From Streptomyces sp. NBC_00490 (GTDB taxonomy: Bacteria; Actinomycetota; Actinomycetes; Streptomycetales; Streptomycetaceae), in NCBI RefSeq assembly GCF_036013645.1, contig NZ_CP107869.1:2976001-3040000 (forward strand): 64,000 bases of DNA. The letters run 5' to 3'. Below are positions 47,991-56,702 of this stretch, piece by piece; position 1 is the first letter of the stretch; every line of letters begins with the position of its first letter. The notes beneath the pieces were generated by a model, which ran no database searches, was not told where the DNA came from, and worked only from the letters and a program-made list of their open reading frames with translations. Position numbers and translations under genes: made by a program.

Positions 47991-49090
47991 TAGAGCCGCA
48001 TCTCCGTGGCGCCCAGCTCCCGCGCGCGCGCCGCGTCCGTCGCGAGCGTGCCGGGGCTGCCGCCCATCCCGGAGACCACGCCGAAGTTGGCGGCGATCAC
48101 CGCGTCCGTCCGGCCCTGCCCGGCGAACGGCGTCAGCAGGCCCGGTCCGCCCGCGCACGGCACGACCACGCCGTCCGCGACGGAGAGGATGTGCGCGGGG
48201 TCCACGCCCGGGTTCGCGCCGACGTGGTACGTCACCGGGTCGGCGTGCAGCAGGATCTGGAAACCGTCGGGAGCCGCCGCGCGCACCGCGCCGACCGCCG
48301 CCTCCTGGAGCGTGCGGGCGGTTTCGTCGCGCCACGCGCGCGTGGCCGCAGCCACCGAGGCACCGAGGAGCTTCTCGACCCCCGCCCAGTCACCGTCGTC
48401 CGGCGCCCCCTGCCACAGCGGCTCCAGCGCGTCCCGTACCGCGGCGGCGAGTTCGCCGGCGTCCAGGCCCTGGGCGGCGTAGCCCTCCCGGCAGACCGCG
48501 CAGAAGCAGAGCGCCATCAGATACATGCCGGCGTCCCCGAGGCCGACCCCGCCGGTCTTGTCGTGGGCGTGCAGATGCTGGAGGCCGTACCAGCCGAGGG
48601 ACTCCAGTTCGGTGCCGCGCGCGCCCGGGCGTACCGCCGCCTCGGCGGCCAGGTCGACGAGGTACGCGCGCGTGGCGGGCTGGGCGATACAGGGGGCCCA
48701 CGGGTAGCGGTCACCGTAGGCGTTGACGACCGAGGTGTCCGGATGTTCCGCGCCCAGGCGGGAGTTGTGGGCGAGGACCACCCAGGTGTGCACCTCCAGA
48801 CCGGCCTCCGTCAGCGCGGCGGCCGCCTCGCCGAAGGCGTCGCCGGGCGCCCAGTCGCCGGCCGGGTAGGGGCTCAGCTCCCGTCCCCGCCAGCGGTCGT
48901 CGGTGGGGTAGAGCACGGACGCGTGCTCGGCGGTCACGATGCGGTGGCGCGGGTGGCGGGGCGTCAACGCGCGCGTGGAGTGGTACGCGGAGGCGAGCGT
49001 CACCTGGCGCACGCCGAGGGCGGCGATGCGCGCGGCGGCCTCCGGGTCCCCGTTGACGTCCCAGGGGTAGACGAATGTCGACGCCTTCAC
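47927..49090 (-). CDS. Uncharacterised TIM-barrel-like protein coupled to kdgD
   Basis: This 387-residue protein has no function I recognise. It starts KASTFVYPWDVNGDPEAAAR and contains paired-aromatic and acidic motifs spaced as in barrel glycosidases (TLASAYHSTRAL, ESLGWYGLQHLHAHDK). It also has a cysteine motif, LCFCAVCREGY, of the kind found in glycosidase-like family-10/42 barrels. No signal peptide, so it is cytoplasmic. GTG 49090 overlaps the kdgD stop by four bases, implying a role in the same pathway, for example hydrolysing galacturonate oligomers or handling galactaro-lactone. Both ideas are inference. A 64-base antisense overlap with the MFS gene marks its 3' end. Confidence 0.7.
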   Translation of the reverse strand: MKASTFVYPWDVNGDPEAAARIAALGVRQVTLASAYHSTRALTPRHPRHRIVTAEHASVLYPTDDRWRGRELSPYPAGDWAPGDAFGEAAAALTEAGLEVHTWVVLAHNSRLGAEHPDTSVVNAYGDRYPWAPCIAQPATRAYLVDLAAEAAVRPGARGTELESLGWYGLQHLHAHDKTGGVGLGDAGMYLMALCFCAVCREGYAAQGLDAGELAAAVRDALEPLWQGAPDDGDWAGVEKLLGASVAAATRAWRDETARTLQEAAVGAVRAAAPDGFQILLHADPVTYHVGANPGVDPAHILSVADGVVVPCAGGPGLLTPFAGQGRTDAVIAANFGVVSGMGGSPGTLATDAARARELGATEMRLYHAGLASDGDLELVRAALAGL

Positions 49091-50031
49091 TTGGTGTCCT
49101 CCTCCAGCAGCGCGTATCCACGCTCGATGATCTGAGCGAGCTGCTTCACATGATCCTCGGTCGGCTCGTGCAGCGGCGGCCGCACCTCCCCCACGTCGAG
49201 CCCGCGCAGCCGTACACCGGCCTTGACCAGGGCGACGGCGTAACCGCGGCCCTGGGCGCGCAACTCGACGAACGGGCGGTAGAAGCCGTCCAGGAGACGG
49301 TTGGCCGTCTTCGAGTCGCCCGACTCCAGCGCCCGGTGGAAGGCGAGGGCGACCTCGGGGGCGAAGCAGAACACGGCGGAGGAGTAGAGCGGGACGCCGA
49401 CCGCGCGGTAGGCGAGCTGGGTCTGTTCGGCGGTCGGCAGGCCGTTGAAGTAGAGGAAGTCGCCGGGGACCTCGGTGCGCACGGCGCTGACGATCCGCTG
49501 GACGAGGTCGAGGTCGCCGAGCCCGTCCTTGAGGCCGACGATCCCTTCGGTGCGGGCCAGTTCGACGACGGTCTCCGGCGTGAACACGGCGTTGTCGCGC
49601 TGGTAGACGACGACGGGCAGCGCGGTGGCCGCCGCGATCTCCTTGTAGTGCCGCAGCAGTCCCTCCTGCCCGGCGATCACGAGGTACGGCGGCAGCGCGA
49701 GCAGTCCGTCCGCGCCGGCCGCCTCGGCCAGCTTCGCGTACCGCACGGCGAGCGCGGTGCCGTACCCGGCGCCCGCGACGACCGGCACCCGTCCGGCCGT
49801 CTCCGCCACGGCCGCCCGCACGCACGCCTCGAACTCCTCGGGCGTCAGTGCGTGGAACTCCCCGGTGCCGCAGCACGCGAAGACGGCGGCGGCCCCGGCC
49901 TCCACCCCGCGGCGCACATGCGCGCGGTAGACGTCGAGGTCGACCGAGCCGTCGGGCGCGTAGGCGGTGACGGGGAAGAACAGCGGCCCGCTGGGGATGC
50001 CGAGTCGGGTGGCGAGGTCGGCAGTCGTCAC
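49087..50031 (-). CDS. kdgD: 5-dehydro-4-deoxyglucarate dehydratase
   Basis: The 314-residue DHDPS-fold enzyme has the KdgD pattern: PLFFPVTAYAPDGSVDLD, GTGEFHALTPEEFEACV, VVAGAGYGTALAVRYA, ALPPYLVIAGQEGL, Tyr143 in VVVYQRDNAVF and Schiff-base Lys168 in IVGLKDGLGD. It dehydrates and decarboxylates 5-dehydro-4-deoxyglucarate to 2-oxoglutarate semialdehyde, the substrate of the dehydrogenase encoded at 8479-10008. It is divergent from uronate dehydrogenase across a 168-bp regulatory region. GTG start with GGGAGAG just upstream. Confidence 0.9.
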   Translation of the reverse strand: MTTADLATRLGIPSGPLFFPVTAYAPDGSVDLDVYRAHVRRGVEAGAAAVFACCGTGEFHALTPEEFEACVRAAVAETAGRVPVVAGAGYGTALAVRYAKLAEAAGADGLLALPPYLVIAGQEGLLRHYKEIAAATALPVVVYQRDNAVFTPETVVELARTEGIVGLKDGLGDLDLVQRIVSAVRTEVPGDFLYFNGLPTAEQTQLAYRAVGVPLYSSAVFCFAPEVALAFHRALESGDSKTANRLLDGFYRPFVELRAQGRGYAVALVKAGVRLRGLDVGEVRPPLHEPTEDHVKQLAQIIERGYALLEEDTK

Positions 50032-50070
50032 GGGCTCTCCCTGGGGTCGATAAACAGAGGTGTGCGGGAT

Positions 50071-50096
50071 TCTGATCAGAGTTTACATTTCTGAAC
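50071..50096. promoter_or_regulatory. Candidate operator region between kdgD and udh
   Basis: TCTGATCAGA (50071-50080) is a perfect palindrome, followed at once by GTTTACATTTCTGAAC (50081-50096). The second element matches the IclR-type 16-mer at 10051-10066 at both ends (GTT and CTGAAC) and overlaps a leftward -10-like TAAACT. Confidence 0.5.
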
Positions 50097-50112
50097 ATGC
50101 GTAGCACCACCC

Positions 50113-50141
50113 TTGACGAGGAGTGGTGATGATCCTTAACT
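50113..50141 (+). promoter_or_regulatory. Predicted promoter of udh
   Basis: TTGACG (50113-50118), 17-base spacer, TTAACT (50136-50141). AAGGAGA (50186-50192) precedes the ATG at 50200. Confidence 0.55.
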
Positions 50142-50199
50142 TGTCCACGAATGTGAATACTGAGCAGTCGTACGGTCGTCGACTCAAGGAGAACTGAGG

Positions 50200-51009
50200 A
50201 TGCCCACGCCCCGCACCGTTCTGCTCACCGGCGCCGCCGGCGGGCTCGGCACCCTGATGCGGGACCTGCTCCCCGGGTACGGCTACGAGTTGCGCCTCCT
50301 CGACCTGCTCCCCATCGAGGGCGAACCCGACGCGATCGTCGCGGACCTCGCCGACAAGGACGCCGTGCGCGAGGCCGTCCGGGGCGTCGACGCGATCATC
50401 CACCTCGCGGGCATCTCCCTGGAGGCCTCGTTCGAGAAAATCCTCAGGGCGAACATCGAGGGCACCTACAACCTGTACGAGGCCGCCCGCGAGGAGGGCG
50501 TACCGAGGATCGTCTTCGCCTCCTCCAACCACGCGGTGGGCTTCACCCCCCGCCCCCAGGGCGACGCCCCCCTGATCCCGATCGACACCCCGCACCGCCC
50601 GGACACCTTCTACGGCCTGTCCAAGTCCTTCGGCGAGGACCTGGCCCAGCTCTACTGGGACAAGCACGCCCTGGAGACCGTGTCGGTACGCATCGGCTCC
50701 TGCTTCCCCGAGCCCAGCAGCGTCCGCATGCTCTCGGTGTGGATGAGCCCCGCCGACGGCGCCCGTCTCTTCCACGCGGCCCTCACCGCCGAGAACGTCC
50801 AGCACACCGTCGTCTACGGCTCCTCCGCCAACACCCGCCTGTGGTGGGACCTCAGCACCGCCCGGGCGATCGGCTACGACCCCCAGGACGACTCCGAGCA
50901 GTACGCCGAGAAGCTCATCGCCGAGCAGGGCGAGCTCGACCCGGAGAACATCGCCCACGCCCACCTGGGCGGCCACTTCGTGAGCGACCCGCCGATCTGG
51001 CCGTACTGA
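50200..51009 (+). CDS. udh: Uronate dehydrogenase
   Basis: The 269-residue extended short-chain dehydrogenase has an NAD-binding TGAAGGLG (10-17), Ser109 in FASSNHAVGF and the catalytic Tyr138-x3-Lys142 in TFYGLSKSFGED. The motif spacing and length match bacterial uronate dehydrogenases, which oxidise galacturonate or glucuronate to the aldaro-lactone with NAD+. This is the entry step of oxidative galacturonate catabolism, fitting the pectin locus and divergent kdgD. A strong ribosome site and promoter precede it. Confidence 0.88.
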   Translation: MPTPRTVLLTGAAGGLGTLMRDLLPGYGYELRLLDLLPIEGEPDAIVADLADKDAVREAVRGVDAIIHLAGISLEASFEKILRANIEGTYNLYEAAREEGVPRIVFASSNHAVGFTPRPQGDAPLIPIDTPHRPDTFYGLSKSFGEDLAQLYWDKHALETVSVRIGSCFPEPSSVRMLSVWMSPADGARLFHAALTAENVQHTVVYGSSANTRLWWDLSTARAIGYDPQDDSEQYAEKLIAEQGELDPENIAHAHLGGHFVSDPPIWPY

Positions 51010-51088
51010 CGGTCACAGAACGGACCGGCCCGCAGATCGATACGGGCATGACGGGCGCCGTGGATCGTGGCGCGCAGCGCCACGTCCA

Positions 51089-51132
51089 GGGGCGCGGGGA
51101 ACTGCGCGACCAGCCACAACGAGCCCGCAGCC
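51089..51132 (+). repeat. Dispersed intergenic repeat, copy 5
   Basis: Core plus ACCAGCCACAACGAGCCCGC, in the 287-bp gap between udh and the deoR-type gene. Apart from this repeat I see no gene or convincing hairpin in that gap. Confidence 0.9.
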
Positions 51133-51296
51133 GCCCCGCAACAGCCGCCCCCGAGCTCGTCGGCGCACCCTGCCCGAACGGGCACATCCGGTCAGCATCC
51201 CCGTCGTAACAGACCTGGTCACCGCCACCCAGCCGCTGTAGAACTTCCTCCATAAGGCCCGAACGGGCAGCACCACCGGGGAAGGCGGGTGACGAC

Positions 51297-52064
51297 ATGA
51301 CCGGCACCGCAGAAGACCGCCAGCGGCACATCGTGCAGGCCGCCCGCACCACAGGCGCCGTGGACGTCAACACCCTCGCCACCCAACTCGGCGTGGCGAA
51401 GGAGACCGTCCGCCGAGACCTCCGCGCCCTGGAGGACCACGGCCTGATCCGCCGCACCCACGGCGGCGCCTACCCCGTGGAGAGCGCCGGTTTCGAGACG
51501 ACGCTCGCCTTCCGCGCCACCAGCCACGTCCCCGAGAAGCGCCGCATCGCCACCGCCGCGGCCGAACTGCTCGGGGACGCCGAGACGGTCTTCGTCGACG
51601 AGGGCTTCACCCCCCAGCTCATCGCCGAGGCCCTGCCCCGGGACCGCCCCCTGACCGTGGTCACCGCGTCCCTCCCGGTCGCGGGCGCCCTCGCCGAGGC
51701 GGACAACGTCTCGGTCCTGCTGCTCGGGGGCCGGGTCCGCTCCGGCACCCTGGCCACCGTCGACCACTGGACGACGAAGATGCTCGCCGGCTTCGTCCTC
51801 GACCTCGCCTACATCGGCGCCAACGGAATCTCCCGCGAACACGGCCTCACCACCCCCGACCCCGCGGTCAGCGAGGTCAAGGCACAGGCGATCCGGGCCG
51901 CGCGCCGCACGGTGTTCGCGGGTGTCCACACCAAGTTCGGGGCGGTCAGCTTCTGCCGGTTCGCGGAGATCGGCGTGCTGGAGACGATCGTCACGAGCAC
52001 CCTGCTCCCCACGTCCGAGGCCCACCGCTACTCATTGCTCGGGCCCCAGGTCATCCGCGTCTGA
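51297..52064 (+). CDS. DeoR family transcriptional regulator
   Basis: The 255-residue regulator has an N-terminal DeoR helix-turn-helix (about 6-60; VDVNTLATQLGVAKETVRRD, RRTHGGAYP) and a C-terminal sugar-phosphate-sensing domain (about 75-235; DEGFTPQLIAEAL, LLGGRVRSGTLATV, DLAYIGANGISREHGLTTPD). It is immediately upstream of, and in the same direction as, a polyol-type ABC operon, so it is the probable repressor responding to a phosphorylated sugar or polyol. Confidence 0.91.
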   Translation: MTGTAEDRQRHIVQAARTTGAVDVNTLATQLGVAKETVRRDLRALEDHGLIRRTHGGAYPVESAGFETTLAFRATSHVPEKRRIATAAAELLGDAETVFVDEGFTPQLIAEALPRDRPLTVVTASLPVAGALAEADNVSVLLLGGRVRSGTLATVDHWTTKMLAGFVLDLAYIGANGISREHGLTTPDPAVSEVKAQAIRAARRTVFAGVHTKFGAVSFCRFAEIGVLETIVTSTLLPTSEAHRYSLLGPQVIRV

Positions 52065-52141
52065 AAAACCAACTCACCACTTAATACGGCACGCCACACC
52101 TTGTCGTGCCCTTTATCTCCCCATAAGTCCAGGAGCGATCC

Positions 52142-53512
52142 ATGCGAACCCAGAGCCGACGACGGCCACCGCGAGCCACGCTCGCCCTGGCCGCCGCAGG
52201 GACGCTGCTCACCCCGCTGCTCTCCGGCTGCTGGGTCGGAGCCGGCGGGGCGGGGGCGGGCGGCGACGCGATCAACGTCCTCATGGTCAACAACCCCCAG
52301 ATGACCGAGTTGCAGAAACTCGCCCCCCGCTTCACCGAAGAGACCGGCATCAAGGTCAACTTCACCGTCCTGCCCGAGAACGACGTCCGCGACAAGATCA
52401 GCCAGGACTTCGCCAACCAGGCGGGCCAGTACGACGTCGCCACCCTCTCCAACTACGAGATCCCGATCTACGCCCGCAACGGCTGGCTGCACGAGATGGA
52501 CTCCTACGTCGCCAAGGACCCGGCGTACGACGAACAGGACGTCCTCAAGCCGATGCGCCAGTCCCTGACCGGCGACGACGGCAAGCTCTACGGCCAGCCC
52601 TTCTACGGCGAGTCCTCCTTCCTGATGTACCGCAAGGACGTCTTCGCGAAGGCGGGCCTGACGATGCCGGCCCACCCCACCTGGACCCAGGTGGCCGACC
52701 TGGCCGCGAGGGCGGACGGCGCCGAGTCCGGCATGAAGGGCATCTGTCTGCGCGGACTGCCGGGCTGGGGCGAGGTGATGGCGCCCCTGACGACCGTCGT
52801 GAACACCTTCGGCGGCACCTGGTTCGACCAGAACTGGAAGGCCCGGCTCGACTCCCCCGAGTGGGAGAAGGCGACCAAGTTCTATGTCGACCTCGTCCGT
52901 GAGCACGGCGAGTCGGGAGCACCCCAGTCCGGCTTCGCCGAGTGCCTCAACAACATGACCCAGGGCAAGGTCGCCATGTGGTACGACGCCACGAGCGCCG
53001 CCGGCTCCCTGGAGGCGAAGGACTCCCCCGTCAAGGGCAAGGTCGGCTACGCCCCCGCCCCCGTCGAGGAGACGAAGTCCGCCGGCTGGCTCTACACCTG
53101 GGCCTGGGGCATCCAGGACGCCTCCCGCAACCCCGACAAGGCCTGGAAGTTCGTGTCCTGGGCCTCCGGCAAACAGTACGAACAGCTGGTCGGCGACCAG
53201 ATCGGCTGGTCCAACGTCCCGGCCGGCAAGCGCGCGTCGACGTACACGAATCCGGCGTACGTCAAAGAGGCCGCCGCCTTCCAGGAGATGACCAAGGAGG
53301 CCATCGAAGGCGCTCGGCCCAACGACCCGGGGGTGCAGCCGCGTCCCGCGCCCGGCATCCAGTTCGTCGGCATCCCCGAGTTCACCGATCTCGGCACCAA
53401 GGTCTCCCAGGAGATCAGCGCGGCCATCGCCGGACGCCAGTCCGTCGAGTCGGCGCTGAAGAAGTCCCAGCGGCTCGCCGAGAAGATCTCCGAGGAGTAC
53501 GAGGGACGATGA
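52142..53512 (+). CDS. Polyol-type ABC substrate-binding lipoprotein
   Basis: The 456-residue solute-binding protein has a lipobox LLSGC at about residues 26-30 and a family-1 fold resembling SmoE/MtlE sorbitol-mannitol binding proteins: INVLMVNNPQMTELQKLAPR, YDVATLSNYEIPIYARNGWL, FYGESSFLMYRKDVF and GWLYTWAWGIQDASRN. AGGAG lies six bases before the ATG. It is the first structural gene of the operon; its stop overlaps the first permease start. The ligand is inferred from family resemblance and the downstream dehydrogenase. Confidence 0.87.
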   Translation: MRTQSRRRPPRATLALAAAGTLLTPLLSGCWVGAGGAGAGGDAINVLMVNNPQMTELQKLAPRFTEETGIKVNFTVLPENDVRDKISQDFANQAGQYDVATLSNYEIPIYARNGWLHEMDSYVAKDPAYDEQDVLKPMRQSLTGDDGKLYGQPFYGESSFLMYRKDVFAKAGLTMPAHPTWTQVADLAARADGAESGMKGICLRGLPGWGEVMAPLTTVVNTFGGTWFDQNWKARLDSPEWEKATKFYVDLVREHGESGAPQSGFAECLNNMTQGKVAMWYDATSAAGSLEAKDSPVKGKVGYAPAPVEETKSAGWLYTWAWGIQDASRNPDKAWKFVSWASGKQYEQLVGDQIGWSNVPAGKRASTYTNPAYVKEAAAFQEMTKEAIEGARPNDPGVQPRPAPGIQFVGIPEFTDLGTKVSQEISAAIAGRQSVESALKKSQRLAEKISEEYEGR

Positions 53513-54447
53513 CAGCGACGACAACGGCTCCGATAGCCGCCACTCCCGTACGCACCACCCGTCAGCCGTCGGCCCGTCTGCGCAACTGGGCCACCCGGGC
53601 CCCGCTCCTGCCCGCCCTGATCTTCATGATCGTGGTCACCCAGCTCCCGTTCGTGGCCACCCTGGTGATCTCGTTCTTCGACTGGAACGCCCTGTACCCG
53701 AAGGCCCGGCACTTCACCGGCCTCGACAACTACCAACAGGTCCTGACCGACGCCGACCTGCGCCACTCGGTGTGGACGACGGTCCTGCTGACGGCGACGG
53801 TGGTGCTGGTCAGCCTGGTACTCGGCCTGGCTCTGGCGCTCCTGCTGGACCGTCGGTTCAAGGGCCGCGGTGTGGTCCGCACGCTCCTGATCGCCCCCTT
53901 CCTCGTCGTCCCCGTAGCGGCGGCCCTGCTCTGGAAGCATGTGCTCTACAACCCTGAATACGGTCTGCTCAATGGGCTGTTGCACTACGTGGGCGGCCCA
54001 CAGCCCGACTGGATCTCCAACACCCCGCTGCTCGCCGTCGAAGCTTCTCTCGTCTGGCAGTGGACGCCGTTCATGATGCTGATCCTGCTGGCCGGCCTGC
54101 AGAGCCGCGACCAGCAGCAGATGGAGGCGGCGAAGGTGGACGGCGCCAGCGAGTGGCAGATGTTCCGCTACCTGACCCTCCCGCACCTGCGCCGCTACCT
54201 CGAACTCGGCGCCCTGCTGGGCTCGATCTACATCGTCCAGAACTTCGACGCGGTCTTCACGATCACGTCGGGCGGCCTCGGCACCGCCAACCTCCCCTAC
54301 ACCGTCTACCAGAGCTTCTACCAGGCCCACGAGAACGGCCTCGCCTCGGCCGCGGGCGTCCTGGTGGTCATCGGCTCGATCATCATCGCGACCTTCGCCC
54401 TGCGCGTGGTGTCGTCCCTGTTCCGTGAGGAGGCGGGTCGGGCATGA
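53509..54447 (+). CDS. Polyol-type ABC permease (SmoF-like)
   Basis: The 312-residue permease has six helices after a Thr/Pro-rich start. TM1 is PLLPALIFMIVVTQLPFVAT and the EAA loop is QQMEAAKVDGASEWQMFRYL. It pairs with the next permease. ATG overlaps the binding-protein stop by four bases, and its own stop overlaps the next start in the same way. No ATPase gene is present; a shared one such as MsiK is expected to energise it. Confidence 0.92.
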   Translation: MTATTTAPIAATPVRTTRQPSARLRNWATRAPLLPALIFMIVVTQLPFVATLVISFFDWNALYPKARHFTGLDNYQQVLTDADLRHSVWTTVLLTATVVLVSLVLGLALALLLDRRFKGRGVVRTLLIAPFLVVPVAAALLWKHVLYNPEYGLLNGLLHYVGGPQPDWISNTPLLAVEASLVWQWTPFMMLILLAGLQSRDQQQMEAAKVDGASEWQMFRYLTLPHLRRYLELGALLGSIYIVQNFDAVFTITSGGLGTANLPYTVYQSFYQAHENGLASAAGVLVVIGSIIIATFALRVVSSLFREEAGRA

Positions 54448-55280
54448 GTGCAACGACCGTACGCCGTAAGGGCGTTGGCCTGGGCCTGCTGGCCTGGTTC
54501 CTGGGAGTGGTGTTCTTCCTCCCCATCGCGTGGATGGCCCTGACGTCCTTCCACTCGGAGACGGACGCGGCGACGAATCCCCCCTCCTTCGGGGCCTCCC
54601 TCACCCTGGACGGCTACCGCGAGTTCTTCGGCACGGGCGGCGGCGCGAGCCCCTGGCCCTCGCTGATCAACTCGACGGTGGCGTCGCTGGCGTCGACGGC
54701 CTTCGTCCTGCTCCTGGCACTCCCGGCGGCGTACGCGCTGTCGATCCGCCCGGTGAAGAAGTGGACGGACGTCCTGTTCTTCTTCCTGTCCACGAAGATG
54801 CTGCCGGTGGTGGCGGGGCTGCTGCCCATCTACCTGTTCGCCAAGAACACGGACATGCTCGACAACATCTGGCTGCTGGTCATCCTCTACACCTCCATGA
54901 ACCTGCCGATCGCGGTCTGGATGATGCAGTCGTTCCTGGCCGAGGTGCCGGTGGCGATCATCGAGGCGGCCAGGGTGGACGGCGCCCGGCTCCCGACGAT
55001 CCTGGCGCGCGTGGTCGCCCCGATCGCCCTCCCGGGAATCGCCGCGACAGCGCTGATCTGCTTCATCTTCAGCTGGAACGAGCTGCTGTTCGCGAGGGTC
55101 CTGACCGGCGTGGTGGCGGAGACCGCCCCCGTCTTCCTGACCGGCTTCATCACCAGCCAGGGCCTGTTCCTGGCGAAGGTGTGCGCCGCGTCGCTCGTCA
55201 TCTCCCTGCCGGTGCTCGCCGCGGGGTTCGCCGCCCAGGACAAGCTGGTCCAGGGCCTGTCTCTGGGAGCCGTGAAATGA
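54444..55280 (+). CDS. Polyol-type ABC permease (SmoG-like)
   Basis: The 278-residue permease has six helices (GLLAWFLGVVFFLPIAWMAL first), the MalG-type periplasmic loop and the EAA motif IIEAARVDGARLPTILARVV. It is the second half of the importer, coupled by four-base overlaps to the first permease gene and to the dehydrogenase gene. Confidence 0.92.
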   Translation: MSATTVRRKGVGLGLLAWFLGVVFFLPIAWMALTSFHSETDAATNPPSFGASLTLDGYREFFGTGGGASPWPSLINSTVASLASTAFVLLLALPAAYALSIRPVKKWTDVLFFFLSTKMLPVVAGLLPIYLFAKNTDMLDNIWLLVILYTSMNLPIAVWMMQSFLAEVPVAIIEAARVDGARLPTILARVVAPIALPGIAATALICFIFSWNELLFARVLTGVVAETAPVFLTGFITSQGLFLAKVCAASLVISLPVLAAGFAAQDKLVQGLSLGAVK

Positions 55281-56266
55281 AGGCCGCCGTCATCGAGTCC
55301 GTGGGCCGTGCCGTCGTCGCCGAGGTCCCGGACCCGACGCCGGGTCCGCGCGAGGTCGTCGTCGAGGTCGCCGCGTGCGGTCTGTGCGGCACCGACCTGC
55401 ACATCCTCCAGGGCGAGTTCGCGCCGAAGCTGCCGATCGTGCCGGGGCACGAGTTCGCGGGCGAGGTGGTGGGGGTGGGTACCCAGGTCACGGAGGTCGC
55501 GGTCGGCGACCGGGTGGCGGTCGATCCCTCGCTGTACTGCTACGAGTGCCGGTACTGCCGTACGGGCCACAACAACCTCTGCGAACGGTGGGCCGCGATC
55601 GGTGTGACCACGGCCGGCGGCGCGGCGCAGTACGCGGTGGCCCCGGTGGCCAACTGCGTACGGCTTCCCGAACACGTCCGCACCCAGGACGCGGCACTGG
55701 TCGAACCGCTGTCCTGCGCGGTCCGGGGCTACGACGTCCTCCAGTCCCGCCTCGGCGCCCATGTCCTGATCTACGGCTCCGGAACCATGGGGCTGATGAT
55801 GCTGGAGCTGGCGAAGCGGACCGGTGCGGCGAGCGTGGACGTGGTGGATGTGAACCCGGCCCGCCTGGAGACGGCCCGCCGCCTCGGCGTCTCGTCCTCG
55901 GCGGCGAACGCGGACGAGCTCGAGCGTCCTCAGGGCTGGGACGTGGTGGTCGACGCGACGGGCAACGCGGCGGCGATCCAGGACGGGCTGGAGCGGGTGG
56001 CCAAGGCGGGCACGTTCCTCCAGTTCGGCGTGGCCGACTACGCGACGCGCGTCACGATCGACCCCTACCGCATCTACAACCAGGAGATCACCATCACCGG
56101 CTCGATGGCGGTCCTGCACAGCTTCGAACGCGCGGCGGAACTCTTCGCGAACGGCGTCCTCGACCCCGACATCTTCATCAGCGACCGCATCCCCCTGGAC
56201 CGCTACCCGGAGGCCCTGAACCAGTTCGCGGCGGGCGTCGGCAGAAAGATCGTGGTGGTGCCGTAG
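55277..56266 (+). CDS. Zinc-dependent polyol dehydrogenase (MDR superfamily)
   Basis: The 329-residue medium-chain dehydrogenase has catalytic zinc ligands Cys37 (GLCGTDLH) and His58-Glu59 (PGHEF), structural zinc cysteines Cys88, Cys91, Cys94 and Cys102 (CYECRYCRTGHNNLC), and the Rossmann loop IYGSGTMGLMMLELAKR. It belongs to the sorbitol/threonine dehydrogenase branch and would oxidise the imported polyol or sugar. It is last in the operon (binding protein, two permeases, dehydrogenase), joined by an ATGA overlap. Confidence 0.88.
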   Translation: MKAAVIESVGRAVVAEVPDPTPGPREVVVEVAACGLCGTDLHILQGEFAPKLPIVPGHEFAGEVVGVGTQVTEVAVGDRVAVDPSLYCYECRYCRTGHNNLCERWAAIGVTTAGGAAQYAVAPVANCVRLPEHVRTQDAALVEPLSCAVRGYDVLQSRLGAHVLIYGSGTMGLMMLELAKRTGAASVDVVDVNPARLETARRLGVSSSAANADELERPQGWDVVVDATGNAAAIQDGLERVAKAGTFLQFGVADYATRVTIDPYRIYNQEITITGSMAVLHSFERAAELFANGVLDPDIFISDRIPLDRYPEALNQFAAGVGRKIVVVP

Positions 56267-56276
56267 AGCGTTACCT

Positions 56277-56657
56277 CGCCCCCGCCGCCCCTACCCGTCC
56301 CATCCCCAGGGGCTGCCGCCCCTTCAACCCCGCCCCCAGAGGGCTCCGCCCCCTGGCCCCCGCTCCTCAAACGCCGGAGGGGCTGAATACAACCCAGCCC
56401 CTCCGGCACCCCGCAACGAGGCTGCCGCCGTCCCACCTCCCACCCGCCGGTGGCTTCGCCTCTTTCAGCCCCTCTGGCGTCCCGGGACGAGGCTGCCGCC
56501 GTCCCGAACCCCACCCACCCGCCGGGGCTTCGCCTTTCGACGCCGGCCCGCATCTTTCAGCCCGTCCGGCGTTTGAGGACGAGGCCCTTTCGGGGCCGAC
56601 GGCGGGGGTCTGGGGGCGCAGCCCCCAGGGATGGGACGGGTAGGGGCGGCGGGGGCG
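56277..56657. repeat. Cluster of inverted and direct GC-rich repeats
   Basis: The 436-bp region 56267-56702 has no convincing gene. It is framed by a perfect 30-bp inverted repeat (56277-56306 and 56628-56657). Inside are opposed copies of a TCAAACGCCGGAGGGGCTGA-like element (around 56367 and 56550) and a direct repeat ACGAGGCTGCCGCCGTCCC (around 56417 and 56482). It probably ends the ABC operon transcript. Confidence 0.8.
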
Positions 56658-56702
56658 AAAAACCGTTGGGGCCCGCCCCCACCGGCCGCCTACCATCCCC
56701 GC

